DNA of 64,000 nucleotides from Hanstruepera flava (GTDB lineage Bacteria; Bacteroidota; Bacteroidia; Flavobacteriales; Flavobacteriaceae). The stretch covers positions 124,001 through 188,000 of the forward strand of contig NZ_JALJCW010000004.1 of NCBI RefSeq assembly GCF_023634025.1, in the 5' to 3' direction. Each line of letters opens with the position of its first letter. Positions within the stretch are counted from its first letter, which is position 1. A model generated the notes under the pieces. It saw nothing but the letters and a program-made list of their open reading frames with translations, searched no databases and was not told where the DNA came from. This document shows positions 7,887-17,016 of this stretch, piece after piece. Both the position numbers and the translations under genes were made by a program.

Positions 7887-8792
7887 CTAGTTATTAGAGA
7901 ATTCTTCTTGAAATTTGACAGGGTTGTCAAACTTTAGTTTATTGTCAAATTGTAAAGTTCGAATTGGGAATGGTATTGTGATACCTTCTTTATCGTAAGC
8001 TTTTTTGATTGCGATAATGGCTTGTGTTTTAGCACGCATTTTTTCTAACATGCTTTCAGCATCTATCCAAAAACGGCATAAGTAGTTTATAGAGCTATCT
8101 CCAAATTCGGTAAAGTAAAATTCAACATCTTCAGGGCTTTCAACTTGATCAAAAGTATTTGCTATAACTTTCTTGGTTAAAGATTCTACTTTTTCAAGAT
8201 TGGAATCGTAACTCACACCACATTCTAAAAACACGCGCATTTTAGTTGTTAATGAATAGTTTTTGAGTGGGTTTTCAAGAATCATTTTATTAGGAATGAC
8301 CACTATATTGTTATCGGCTTCTTTTAGAGTAAAATCTTTCATATTGATATCGATTACCTCACCAGAATACCCATTAGTTTCAACCCAATTACCAATTTGA
8401 ATTTTCTTTCTAAACGATAAAATAATTCCAGAAATAGTATTTGCTAAAGTACCTTGTAAGGCTAAACCAATAGCTAAACCTGCAACACCAGCACCTGCTA
8501 ATAATGAAGTGAGTGCTTTATTTAAATTCATGATTCCTAAAGCCAAAAATAATCCAGCTAGAACAACTACTACGGCAGTTATTCTGGAAACCATACTGCT
8601 CACTGCTTCGTCTTTTACTCGCTTATCAACAATTTTTTTGGTGATTTTGTTTACGTATTTAGCTATAAAATAAGCAGCTGATAAGACTAATAATGCTAAT
8701 ATAAAATTTGGAAGATATTCAATAACTGTATTAAACCAACCTTTTAATTTGCTTATTAAATTGCTAAATGCTTCTGCTAATTGCTCTTTCAT
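7887..8792 (-). CDS. mscS: Small-conductance mechanosensitive channel MscS
   Basis: 301 residues, the typical MscS length (E. coli 286). Three membrane helices: TM1 near 24-42, TM2 near 66-88 and the pore helix TM3 near 91-125 with the classical GAGVAGLAIGLALQ small-residue packing followed by TLANTISGI. The beta domain begins IGNWVETNGYSGEVIDI and the C-terminal cage ends IPFPIRT. It releases solutes on hypo-osmotic shock. It is the second gene of the dps operon (42-base spacer) and is a different subtype from the YbdG-like channel at 2987. Confidence 0.93.
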   Translation of the reverse strand: MKEQLAEAFSNLISKLKGWFNTVIEYLPNFILALLVLSAAYFIAKYVNKITKKIVDKRVKDEAVSSMVSRITAVVVVLAGLFLALGIMNLNKALTSLLAGAGVAGLAIGLALQGTLANTISGIILSFRKKIQIGNWVETNGYSGEVIDINMKDFTLKEADNNIVVIPNKMILENPLKNYSLTTKMRVFLECGVSYDSNLEKVESLTKKVIANTFDQVESPEDVEFYFTEFGDSSINYLCRFWIDAESMLEKMRAKTQAIIAIKKAYDKEGITIPFPIRTLQFDNKLKFDNPVKFQEEFSNN

Positions 8793-8834
8793 AATATCAT
8801 GCTTTTAGTAATTAATAATTCTGTTTGGTTCAAG

Positions 8835-9338
8835 CTAGACTTCCATAGGCGATTTTTTTAAAGAATCTTTTGTGTCCTTTAACCAAGCATTTAACATCCA
8901 GCTTGTCTTTTCCAGTTCTCTTATGTAAGCACCTATTAAGTCAATAGTCCCTTCATCTGAAATGGCTTCAGCTTTTTCAATAACTTGACTCATTTGCTTA
9001 AGAAGAATTTTATGGTCATTTAAAGTTTCTTGAACCATATCCTTATCAGTAACTAGATTATCTTTCTCTGTAATAGCAGAGACTTTAAAATAATCTTTAA
9101 ACGTACTCATTGGATGAAACCTTAAGGTTAAGATGCGCTCAGCAATTTCATCTATTTTTACTTTTGCATCATTATACATTTCTTCAAATTTCATGTGTAA
9201 GTCAAAAAAGTTTTTACCCAAAATGTTCCAATGGTTACTTCTTAACTTTTGATAGTAAATATGGTAATCTGCAAGAAGTGTATTTAATTCTTCAACAACT
9301 GGTAATAAATTTTCATCTTTCATGTTCAAATAACTCAT
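8835..9338 (-). CDS. dps: Dps-family ferritin-like DNA/iron protection protein
   Basis: 167 residues. The inter-subunit ferroxidase residues of Dps are all present with canonical spacing: His36, His48 (12 apart), Asp63 and Glu67 in NHW-x10-H ... IDEIAERI. Dps dodecamers oxidise Fe(II) with peroxide, store iron and shield DNA. The ATG at 9338 fits; an internal ATG at residue 6 is an alternative. A 9-bp inverted repeat covers the start codon (9337-9345 with 9367-9375), suggesting an operator or start-occluding hairpin. Head gene of a stress-type operon with mscS, DUF1328, lipoprotein and secreted protein genes. Confidence 0.93.
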   Translation of the reverse strand: MSYLNMKDENLLPVVEELNTLLADYHIYYQKLRSNHWNILGKNFFDLHMKFEEMYNDAKVKIDEIAERILTLRFHPMSTFKDYFKVSAITEKDNLVTDKDMVQETLNDHKILLKQMSQVIEKAEAISDEGTIDLIGAYIRELEKTSWMLNAWLKDTKDSLKKSPMEV

Positions 9339-9375
9339 AATCGTATTTTTTTGGTTTTAAATTAATTACGATTAT
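9337..9375 (-). promoter_or_regulatory. Inverted repeat overlapping the dps start codon
   Basis: ATAATCGTA (9337-9345) and TACGATTAT (9367-9375) are a perfect 9-bp inverted repeat with a 21-base spacer. In the mRNA the second arm contains the first two bases of the dps ATG, so a hairpin would hide the start; as DNA it could be a repressor site. Either reading is inference. Confidence 0.4.
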
Positions 9376-9508
9376 AAACTATGGGCTAGATTAAAAATGT
9401 CAAGTGGTTTAACAGGCTTTAACGGTATTAAGTTTCTATTAACAAAAATTTAAGTTAAAGAACGGGCCGGCTTCTTAAAGGAATTAACAAATTTTATATC
9501 GCTTTTTC

Positions 9509-10294
9509 CTACAAAAAATCAACTTTATTGAGGATTAACCCTGAAGCTGGAGCAATATAATTTATTGAAATGTTATGGTTTGGATGTAGGCTGTTTTCTA
9601 TATCCTGTAGTGATAATTCACCTTTGCCTACTTGTATAAGAGCTCCCATCATGAGCCTTATTTGATTACGCATAAAGCCATTTCCTTTTACACGCAGTAG
9701 ATAGGATTTTTTAGGAAAAAAATTAGCGGTGAATGTTTTGTTTTCTGTTATTTCGCATACATCAATTTCTCTCTCATAAACACCTTTGTCTGTAGCTTTA
9801 TAGCAGTACGATTTTAAATAGTGCTTCCCTTCAAACAGTTTTGCTGCGGTTTTCATCTGCTCAACATCTAGCTCATCTAAAATGGTTGTCATAATAGGTG
9901 CGCAAAATGGATGGAACTTACCACCACATGCAAAAACATAAAGATATTCTTTAACTTTAGAATCTTGAATAATATTAAAGCTTTCCGTAACAGGTTCAAT
10001 ACTTAAAGCACGAATGTCTTGAGGTAGATTATAATTAAACAACTTTAAAAAGTCATCTAATTCTTCTATTTCATGATATAGGAACAATTCGAAAGCTGCT
10101 TCGTTTGCAGAAACCATAGCATCTGTTCTACCGGAAGTTAATGTTTTAAACCGCTTGCCTTCTAGTATATAATTTAAGGTTTTATCTATCATTAAGTGCA
10201 ACGTTTTTAAGCTAGGTTGCTTTTGCCAACCATGAAATCTGTAACCTAAATACTGGCATTTAACAAGATAATAGAAACGTTTTTGCTCAAACAC
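9509..10294 (-). CDS. TruA-family tRNA pseudouridine synthase, divergent
   Basis: 261 residues with TruA features: N-terminal Y-x3-QYLGYRFHGWQKQP near residues 8-27 and the catalytic-Asp motif SGRTDAMVSANE near 54-65, C-terminal GNGFMRNQIRLMMG near 203-216. TruA converts U38-40 of tRNA anticodon arms to pseudouridine. The usual motif is GRTDxGVHA; here GVHA is replaced by MVSA, so this may be a paralogue with different target. Start: GTG at 10294 gives the expected N-terminus; no ATG lies nearby. Monocistronic, with its 3' side facing the intergenic region of dps. Confidence 0.75.
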   Translation of the reverse strand: MFEQKRFYYLVKCQYLGYRFHGWQKQPSLKTLHLMIDKTLNYILEGKRFKTLTSGRTDAMVSANEAAFELFLYHEIEELDDFLKLFNYNLPQDIRALSIEPVTESFNIIQDSKVKEYLYVFACGGKFHPFCAPIMTTILDELDVEQMKTAAKLFEGKHYLKSYCYKATDKGVYEREIDVCEITENKTFTANFFPKKSYLLRVKGNGFMRNQIRLMMGALIQVGKGELSLQDIENSLHPNHNISINYIAPASGLILNKVDFL

Positions 10295-10392
10295 GTTATT
10301 GAATTTTTAAAACCGTTCGAAAATACTGTATTTTAAGTATCTAACAAATTTTTTATAAATTGTAATATAGAAACTAACTAAATACTTAAAAA

Positions 10393-10824
10393 ATGACTGA
10401 ATCAAACAAACCTGCAATCTGGTTTTGGATTGTAAGCATTATTGCTTTATTATGGAATTTAATGGGTGTTAATGCCTATATTCAACAGGCTTATCGAACG
10501 GAAGCTGTTATGTCTCAAATGACTCCTGAACAAATTGCTTTACTTGATGCTAGACCAGCATGGGTAACGGCATTATTTGCCATCGCTGTTTTTGCTGGAG
10601 CACTAGGATGTTTATTGCTCTTACTGAAAAAGAAACTAGCTACCCCAGTTCTAATTTTATCCTTTTTAGCAGCAACTATCCAGCAAATCTGGTGGTTTAC
10701 ATCTGAAGGACCTGCATTAATGGATCAATTTTCTGGAACAATCATGCCAATAATGATTATTATCTTTTGTGTATTCTTGATTTGGTTTTCAAAAAAATCT
10801 GCATCTAAAGGTTGGCTTTCATAA
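10393..10824 (+). CDS. Four-helix membrane protein of unknown function
   Basis: 143 residues with four hydrophobic helices (about 9-30, 58-77, 83-104 and 113-132) and a soluble loop between helices 1 and 2 containing SQMTPEQIALLDARPAW. That loop and the overall plan recur in a family of small Bacteroidota proteins sometimes labelled 'sugar transporter' without evidence. No catalytic motif seen. It converges on the his operon, and a shared bidirectional terminator follows 19 bases after its stop. Confidence 0.7.
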   Translation: MTESNKPAIWFWIVSIIALLWNLMGVNAYIQQAYRTEAVMSQMTPEQIALLDARPAWVTALFAIAVFAGALGCLLLLLKKKLATPVLILSFLAATIQQIWWFTSEGPALMDQFSGTIMPIMIIIFCVFLIWFSKKSASKGWLS

Positions 10825-10843
10825 AAGAACAAACACTAAATCC

Positions 10844-10876
10844 AAAAAAGGCATTAGAAATCTAATGTCTTTTTTT
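10844..10876. terminator. Bidirectional terminator overlapping the hisIE stop
   Basis: A-tract 10844-10849, stem GGCATTAGA (10850-10858) with TCTAATGTC (10861-10869, one G-T wobble), T-tract 10870-10877. It serves the plus-strand membrane protein gene directly. For the his operon the hairpin includes the hisIE stop codon (10862-10864), so the two uses compete with the terminating ribosome. Confidence 0.8.
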
Positions 10877-11458
10877 TAGTTCCTTTATCACATCTGACAA
10901 CGAAAAACCTTTTGCTTGTAGCAAAATTAAATAGTGAAATAGTAAGTCTGCGCTTTCATTTAAAAACAACGTATCATTAGTGTCTTTTGCCTCAATAACA
11001 ACTTCTACCGCTTCCTCTCCTACCTTTTGGGCAATTTTATTAATGCCTTTTTTAAATAATGATGCTACATAAGATTCATTAGAACTGAAATTTTCTTTTC
11101 GGTCTTTTATAGTTGCTTCTAACTTTGAAATAAAACCAAATGACGATATATTTTCTTCATTCCAACAGGTATCGCTCCCTGTATGACATGTTGGTCCAGA
11201 TGGTTTTACTTGAACTAATAAGGTGTCATTATCACAATCTATTGTAATATTTTCTAATTGTAATACATTACCACTTTCTTCTCCTTTTGTCCATAATCGT
11301 TGTTTTGTTCTGCTATAAAATGTTACTAATCCGGTTTTTAGTGTTTTTTTATAGGCTTCATCATTCATATAACCTAACATTAAAACTGTTTTTGTTTCAA
11401 CATCTTGTATGATAGCTGGAACAAGTCCGTCTTTATTCTTATCAAAATTAATTGTCAT
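10862..11458 (-). CDS. hisIE: HisIE: phosphoribosyl-AMP cyclohydrolase / phosphoribosyl-ATP pyrophosphatase
   Basis: 198 residues, fused bifunctional enzyme for steps 2 and 3 of histidine synthesis. The cyclohydrolase half (about 1-105) has LVTFYSRTKQRLWTKGEESGN-type motif, the metal-binding IDCDNDTLL and the Cys pair in GPTCHTGSDTCW. The pyrophosphatase half (about 110-198) has KVGEEAVEVVIEA, the MazG-like helix binding Mg. The start overlaps the hisF stop by one base (TAATG), giving translational coupling. Last gene of the operon. Confidence 0.97.
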   Translation of the reverse strand: MTINFDKNKDGLVPAIIQDVETKTVLMLGYMNDEAYKKTLKTGLVTFYSRTKQRLWTKGEESGNVLQLENITIDCDNDTLLVQVKPSGPTCHTGSDTCWNEENISSFGFISKLEATIKDRKENFSSNESYVASLFKKGINKIAQKVGEEAVEVVIEAKDTNDTLFLNESADLLFHYLILLQAKGFSLSDVIKELKKRH

Positions 11459-12213
11459 TATAATCTAACTTCTATATTGTTATTTTTTAATTCTTGTTTT
11501 AAATCTTTAATTGGGATATCTCCAAAATGAAATACGCTAGCTGCTAAAGCTGCATCTGCCTTACCCTTTTTAAATGCATCAACGAAGTGTTGTTTAGAGC
11601 CTGCGCCACCGGAAGCAATTATAGGAATGCGTAATTCTTGAGATAAGTTTGAAAGTGCTTCATTGGCAAATCCGTTTTTTGTGCCATCATGGTTCATTGA
11701 GGTAAACAAAATCTCTCCTGCGCCTCGTTGTTCTACCTCCCTTGCCCACTCAAATAAATCAAGATTTGTAGGAATGCTTCCACCAGCTAAATGGACTTTC
11801 CATTTACCTTCAAGTTGTTTAGCATCAATGGCAACAACAACACATTGGCTTCCGAATTTGTTTGCCAATTCGTTTATTAAGTCTGGACGTTTTATCGCTG
11901 ATGAGTTTACAGATACTTTATCTGCACCATTCTTAAGTAATATATCTACATCTTCAACGGATGAAATACCACCACCAACAGTAAATGGTATATTGACTTG
12001 CTCTGCAACTTTTAAAACCATATCTCTTGTAGTTTTTCGGGCTTCTTGCGTAGCAGATATGTCTAAAAACACCAATTCGTCAGCACCATTACGAGCATAT
12101 TGTTTTGCTAAAACAACAGGATCACCAGCATCACGAAGGTTAACAAAATTTACACCTTTAACTGTGCGGCCATTTTTTATATCTAAACATGGTATAATTC
12201 TCTTTGTAAGCAT
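11458..12213 (-). CDS. hisF: HisF: imidazole glycerol phosphate synthase, cyclase subunit
   Basis: 251 residues, the standard HisF length, when started at ATG 12213 ([15 protein letters not shown]); a TTG two codons upstream is not needed. It contains the catalytic Asp in [34 protein letters not shown] with the second catalytic Asp, and IASGGAGS phosphate-binding loop. With HisH it converts PRFAR and ammonia into IGP and AICAR. The ATG sits 2 bases after the hisA stop and the stop overlaps hisIE by one base. Confidence 0.97.
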   Translation of the reverse strand: MLTKRIIPCLDIKNGRTVKGVNFVNLRDAGDPVVLAKQYARNGADELVFLDISATQEARKTTRDMVLKVAEQVNIPFTVGGGISSVEDVDILLKNGADKVSVNSSAIKRPDLINELANKFGSQCVVVAIDAKQLEGKWKVHLAGGSIPTNLDLFEWAREVEQRGAGEILFTSMNHDGTKNGFANEALSNLSQELRIPIIASGGAGSKQHFVDAFKKGKADAALAASVFHFGDIPIKDLKQELKNNNIEVRL

Positions 12214-12215
12214 GG

Positions 12216-12947
12216 TCAATATTGCTTTTCTAAATCCCTTAACTGAATATGACCTTCATATATAGCCTTTCCAATGATAACTGCCTCACAACCTAAACGT
12301 TCTAACCTATTCAAGTCATCTAAAGATGTTACACCACCTGATGCTATTAATTTCACGGACTGGCCATTACTACTGGAGCAGTTCTGTATGATATCATTAT
12401 ATAAATCATATGAAGGTCCTTGTAGCATGCCGTCTTTAGCTATGTCAGTACAAATTACATAGCGTATTCCCTTTTTTTGATAATCCTTAATAAATGGAAG
12501 AACTTCTAATTGGCTACTCTTTTGCCAACCGTTAACAGCGACCTTGTAATTGTTACAGTCTGCACCCAAAATAATTCTTGAACTGCCATAATTCACTATC
12601 CAACTCTCAAACAATTCTGTATTGGTTACTGCAATACTTCCACCTGTTACTTGTTTGGCTCCAGAATTAAATGCTATGTGTAAATCTTCGTTAGACTTCA
12701 AACCTCCTCCAAAATCAACTTTCAAACTAGTTTTAGATGTTATTTGCTCTAACACCCTATAATTTACTATATGCTTTGCCTTAGCTCCGTCTAAATCTAC
12801 CAAATGCAAATACTCAATACCAGCTCCTTCAAACTGTTTAGCAACCTCAATAGGGTTTTCATTGTATATTTTTTTTGTGCTGTAATCACCTTTTGTCAAT
12901 CGCACACATTTACCATCTATAATATCTATTGCCGGAATAATTCTCAT
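12216..12947 (-). CDS. hisA: HisA: ProFAR isomerase
   Basis: 243 residues, a (beta/alpha)8 barrel related to His[20 protein letters not shown] near the N-terminus carries the first catalytic Asp (Asp8 position), and [13 protein letters not shown] near 160-172 the second; [12 protein letters not shown] is the phosphate-binding loop. It performs the Amadori isomerisation in step 4. ATG at 12947 lies 2 bases after the hisH stop. One of the eight genes of the minus-strand his operon. Confidence 0.97.
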   Translation of the reverse strand: MRIIPAIDIIDGKCVRLTKGDYSTKKIYNENPIEVAKQFEGAGIEYLHLVDLDGAKAKHIVNYRVLEQITSKTSLKVDFGGGLKSNEDLHIAFNSGAKQVTGGSIAVTNTELFESWIVNYGSSRIILGADCNNYKVAVNGWQKSSQLEVLPFIKDYQKKGIRYVICTDIAKDGMLQGPSYDLYNDIIQNCSSSNGQSVKLIASGGVTSLDDLNRLERLGCEAVIIGKAIYEGHIQLRDLEKQY

Positions 12948-12949
12948 AA

Positions 12950-13534
12950 TTATAATTCAATAAAGTTTTTTAATATTTTCTCTCCTGCCGCACTACTCTT
13001 CTCTGGATGAAATTGCACACCATAAAAATTATCTTTTTGTAATGCAGAGGCATAGTTGACACCATAATTGGTGCTTGCAATTTCATATTCGCATTGCTCC
13101 ACATAGTAGCTGTGCACTAAATACATATATTCTTGTTCGTTTATGTTTGAGAACAATTTTGATTTTAAATCAAACACATTATTCCAACCCATTTGAGGAA
13201 CTTTATTAAGTTGATTTGAAAACTTTTTTACAGATACGTCAAAAATCCCTAAACCTTTGGTGTTACCTTCTTCTGTTTTATTGCACATAAGTTGCATACC
13301 TAAACAAATACCTAATACAGGTTGTTTTAACTTGGGGATTATCAAATCAAGTTGAGATTCTTTTAATTTTTTCATAGCACTGCTGGCTTCACCAACTCCA
13401 GGAAAAACAAGCTTATCTGCTTGTTGTATGGTTCCAGAGTCTTTTGATAACGCAGCATCTAACCCAATACGCTTGAAAGCAAACTGAACACTTTTTATGT
13501 TTCCTGCGCCATAATCTATTATTACTACTTTCAT
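12950..13534 (-). CDS. hisH: HisH: imidazole glycerol phosphate synthase, glutamine amidotransferase subunit
   Basis: 194 residues, class I glutaminase. The triad is visible: nucleophile Cys in [10 protein letters not shown] near residue 80 and His-x-Glu in VQFHPEKSS near 174-176. It delivers ammonia to HisF. Located between hisB (10-base spacer) and hisA (2-base spacer). Confidence 0.97.
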   Translation of the reverse strand: MKVVIIDYGAGNIKSVQFAFKRIGLDAALSKDSGTIQQADKLVFPGVGEASSAMKKLKESQLDLIIPKLKQPVLGICLGMQLMCNKTEEGNTKGLGIFDVSVKKFSNQLNKVPQMGWNNVFDLKSKLFSNINEQEYMYLVHSYYVEQCEYEIASTNYGVNYASALQKDNFYGVQFHPEKSSAAGEKILKNFIEL

Positions 13535-13544
13535 AAAATTATTC

Positions 13545-14681
13545 TTAAAGCATTCCTTTTGTTGATGGTAAAATCATTTTCTCAACATCGCGTTTTACAG
13601 CCATTTTAATTGCTTTAGCAAAAGCCTTGAAAATCGCTTCAATTTTGTGATGCTCGTTGGTTCCTTCTGCTTTTATATTTAAATTACATTTGGCGCCATC
13701 AGTAAATGATTTAAAAAAGTGATAAAACATTTCCGTTGGCATCTTTCCTATCATTTCACGTTTAAAATCAGCTTCCCAAACAAGCCAATTTCTTCCGCCA
13801 AAGTCAATAGCTGCTTGTGCATAGCAGTCGTCCATTGGTAAGCAAAACCCATAACGTTCTATACCTAATTTATTTGCTAATGCCTTATTAAAAACCTCAC
13901 CTAAAGCTATGGCTGTGTCTTCTATAGTGTGGTGTTCATCAACTTCTAAATCGCCTTTTACATAAATATCTAAATCAAGTTGACCATGACGCGCAATTTG
14001 GTCAAGCATGTGGTCAAAAAACGCAATACCTGTATCTATTGCACTTTTTCCTGTACCATCAAGATTAAGAGCTATTTTTATTTGAGTTTCATTGGTGCTT
14101 CTTTCTATGCTCGCTGTCCTATCTGCGGCTTTTAAGAACGCGTATATTTTTTCCCAATCGTTAGTTTCCAATGCAATGAAATTGTTTAAATCGTTTTGGT
14201 TTACAGTAATTTCATCCGTTCCTAAAAACGTATTATCATTTATGTAAATACCTTTTGCTCCTAAATTTTTCGCTAATTCTACATCAGTTAAGCGATCGCC
14301 TATAACAAAAGAGTTTTCTAAATCGTAATCTTTAGAGAAATACTTGGTTAACAAACCTGTATTTGGCTTTCTTGTTGGTGCATTATCTTTAGCAAACGTT
14401 TTATCAATAAACTGCTCATCAAACGTTATGCCTTCGTTTTTAAATGTTTCAACAATGAAATTATGAACAGGCCAAAAAGTTTCTTCAGGAAAAGAGGCAG
14501 TTCCTAAACCATCTTGATTTGTAATCATGACGATTTCATAATCTAACTCTTTGGCGATTTTGCTTAAAAACTGAAATATTTTAGGATAAAAAATAAGTTT
14601 GCTAAATGCATCTATTTGTTCATCAGCAGGTTCTTTTATAAGTGTGCCATCGCGATCTATAAATAATACTTTTTTACTCAT
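13545..14681 (-). CDS. hisB: HisB: histidinol-phosphatase / imidazoleglycerol-phosphate dehydratase
   Basis: 378 residues, the bifunctional fusion. The N-terminal HAD phosphatase starts with FIDRDGTLI (nucleophile and acid Asp, residues ~8-12) and carries ITNQDGLGT and [12 protein letters not shown]. The dehydratase domain starts near residue 187 with ERSTNETQI and has the Mn-binding repeats [13 protein letters not shown] and [16 protein letters not shown], and the second pair [17 protein letters not shown] overlaps the hisC stop (ATGA). It catalyses steps 6 and 8. Confidence 0.97.
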   Translation of the reverse strand: MSKKVLFIDRDGTLIKEPADEQIDAFSKLIFYPKIFQFLSKIAKELDYEIVMITNQDGLGTASFPEETFWPVHNFIVETFKNEGITFDEQFIDKTFAKDNAPTRKPNTGLLTKYFSKDYDLENSFVIGDRLTDVELAKNLGAKGIYINDNTFLGTDEITVNQNDLNNFIALETNDWEKIYAFLKAADRTASIERSTNETQIKIALNLDGTGKSAIDTGIAFFDHMLDQIARHGQLDLDIYVKGDLEVDEHHTIEDTAIALGEVFNKALANKLGIERYGFCLPMDDCYAQAAIDFGGRNWLVWEADFKREMIGKMPTEMFYHFFKSFTDGAKCNLNIKAEGTNEHHKIEAIFKAFAKAIKMAVKRDVEKMILPSTKGML

Positions 14682-15730
14682 GCTATGGATTTTAATGCTT
14701 GTATAAGCTTGTTGTTTTCTTCTTTTGTGCCAACTGTAATTCGTAAGCAGTTTTCACATCCTAATTGATTTGTTCTGTTACGAACAACAATCCCTGTTTT
14801 TATTAACTGATTATAACGTGCTGTTGCATTATCTACCTTGATTAAGATGAAATTAGCATCAGATGGATAGGTTTTATCAATAAAACTAATCGATTTTAAT
14901 GTTTCTATTATTCGTACTCTTGATTCTAATAACGTTTGAATTTGTTCATTAACTTCGTTTAAATTATTGAGGTGTTTTAAAGCGCGCTCTTGCGTTAGTT
15001 CATTAACATTATAAGGTGGCTTAATTTTATTTAAAGCCGAAATAATCTCAACTGAAGCATAGCAAACTCCAAGCCTAATTCCAGCTAAACCGTAAGCTTT
15101 TGATAGTGTTTGTGTTACTATTAAATTTGGAAATTCATTTATTCTATTCAACCAACTTTCATTTTTAGAAAAGTCAATATATGCTTCATCAATCACAACA
15201 ATGCCTTTGAAATTACTTATTAGTTTTTCAATTTTAGAAGATTCTAAACTATTAGCAGTCGGATTGTTAGGTGAACATAAAAACAATAGTTTGGTTTGCT
15301 CATTTGACGCTCGTAAAACGTCATCAACTTTTGGTTGAAAATCAAGTGTGTTTAGCGGCACTTCTATATTTTCAACAGCATTAATATCTGCTAAAACACT
15401 ATACATTCCGTACGTTGGTGGCAATGTGATAATTTTATCACAATTGGGTTCGCAAAATGCTCTAAAAATTAAATCTAACACTTCATCGCTTCCATTTCCT
15501 AATAGAATTTGCGACTGTGGTATTTTCTTTATGTCTGCCAAACGCTGTTTTAAAGCCGTTTGTTGCGGATCTGGATATCTATTTACACCATTTTCAAATG
15601 GGTTTTCATTGGCATCTAGAAACATCATATCAGAACGTAAATCATTGTATTCATCTCTAGCTGACGCATATGGCTTAATGGTTTTAATATTAGATCTTAC
15701 CAACTTGTTTATATCAAAAAGTGCATTCAT
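14678..15730 (-). CDS. hisC: HisC: histidinol-phosphate aminotransferase
   Basis: 350 residues, PLP aminotransferase class I/II. Visible: YASARDEY and LDANENPF at the N-terminus, NNPTANSL near 153, [10 protein letters not shown] near 176-185, and [13 protein letters not shown] near 208-220 with the PLP Lys. Step 7 of the pathway. Spacer of 1 base from hisD and ATGA overlap with hisB, so it is tightly coupled. Confidence 0.96.
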   Translation of the reverse strand: MNALFDINKLVRSNIKTIKPYASARDEYNDLRSDMMFLDANENPFENGVNRYPDPQQTALKQRLADIKKIPQSQILLGNGSDEVLDLIFRAFCEPNCDKIITLPPTYGMYSVLADINAVENIEVPLNTLDFQPKVDDVLRASNEQTKLLFLCSPNNPTANSLESSKIEKLISNFKGIVVIDEAYIDFSKNESWLNRINEFPNLIVTQTLSKAYGLAGIRLGVCYASVEIISALNKIKPPYNVNELTQERALKHLNNLNEVNEQIQTLLESRVRIIETLKSISFIDKTYPSDANFILIKVDNATARYNQLIKTGIVVRNRTNQLGCENCLRITVGTKEENNKLIQALKSIA

Positions 15731-15731
15731 A

Positions 15732-17015
15732 TTATTTCAAGTCTTTTAATCTAATTGATACGGCGTTTTTGTGCGCTTGAAGCCCTTCAGCTTCGGCCAT
15801 AAGTTCAATAGTATTTCCTATGTTTTTTAAGCCTTCAGAGGTTATTTTTTGAAAAGTAATACTCTTTGTAAAACTATCTAAATTGACACCAGAATAGGCT
15901 TTACTAAAGCCGTTTGTAGGTAATGTGTGATTGGTTCCTGAAGCATAATCGCCCGCACTTTCTGGTGTGTAATTCCCTATAAAAACAGAACCTGCATTTT
16001 GAATACCATCAATAAAATACGTTTCATTTTTAGAACAAATAATAAAGTGTTCAGGAGCATAATCATTAATTAAATCAAGCGCAACAGCATCTGAATCAAC
16101 GTAAATTAATTTAGAGTTAGCAATGGCTTGCTTGGCTATGTCTAGTCTTGGTAATTCACGTTTTTGCTTTTCTATTTCGGTTTCAACGTTTGTAATAAGC
16201 GTTTTTGACGTAGAAACTAAAACAACTTGGCTATCTGTACCATGCTCTGCTTGACTTAATAAATCAGAAGCTACATAACTTGCATTGGCAGAATTATCCG
16301 CAAAAACTAAAAGTTCGCTTGGTCCGGCAGGCATATCAATAGCGACATTAAATTTGGTTGCTAGCTGCTTTGCAACGGTTACAAACTGATTTCCAGGACC
16401 GAAAATTTTATATACTTTAGGAATGGTTTCTGTTCCAAAGGTTAAACCTGCTATGGCTTGAATACCACCAACCTTTATAATTTTTGTGACTCCACAAAGT
16501 TGTGCGGCATATAATATTTCGTTAGCAATCTGCCCTTCTTTATTTGGCGGCGAACATAAAACAATGTCTTTACAACCTGCAATTTGGGCAGGAACAGCAA
16601 GCATTAATACGGTTGAAAACAAAGGCGCTGTTCCACCTGGAATATACAAACCAACTTTTTGAATGGGACGTTTTTCTTGCCAACAATTAACACCTGGTGT
16701 TGTTTCTATTTGAATTTTACTTGTTTTTTGAGCAGTGTGAAAGCTTTCAATATTCTGTTTTGCTGTTGAAATGGCTAACTTTAATTCGTTTGAAATTTGA
16801 CTGCAAGCTGTATTAATTTCATCTGTAGTAACCACACTATTAGTTAGTTTAACACCGTCAAATAGTGCTGTATATTTTGATATAGCTTTGTCACCATTTC
16901 GCTTAACATCAATAAAAATTTGATTTACAGTATTTTCAATGTTTTCAACTGTTTGAGTTGGTCTTTGTAATATGTTAGACCAATTTTCTCTTTTAGGGTT
17001 TTTAAGTGTTTTCAT
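15732..17015 (-). CDS. hisD: HisD: histidinol dehydrogenase
   Basis: 427 residues, usual length. Signature blocks include VGLYIPGGTAPLFSTVLM near 115-132, GPGNQFVTVAKQ near 209-220, DMPAGPSELLV, LLSQAEHGTDSQVVLVS (zinc ligand His) and the late EHFII. Oxidises histidinol to histidine in two NAD-dependent steps. One base separates its ATG from the hisG stop. Confidence 0.96.
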   Translation of the reverse strand: MKTLKNPKRENWSNILQRPTQTVENIENTVNQIFIDVKRNGDKAISKYTALFDGVKLTNSVVTTDEINTACSQISNELKLAISTAKQNIESFHTAQKTSKIQIETTPGVNCWQEKRPIQKVGLYIPGGTAPLFSTVLMLAVPAQIAGCKDIVLCSPPNKEGQIANEILYAAQLCGVTKIIKVGGIQAIAGLTFGTETIPKVYKIFGPGNQFVTVAKQLATKFNVAIDMPAGPSELLVFADNSANASYVASDLLSQAEHGTDSQVVLVSTSKTLITNVETEIEKQKRELPRLDIAKQAIANSKLIYVDSDAVALDLINDYAPEHFIICSKNETYFIDGIQNAGSVFIGNYTPESAGDYASGTNHTLPTNGFSKAYSGVNLDSFTKSITFQKITSEGLKNIGNTIELMAEAEGLQAHKNAVSIRLKDLK

Positions 17016-17016
17016 A

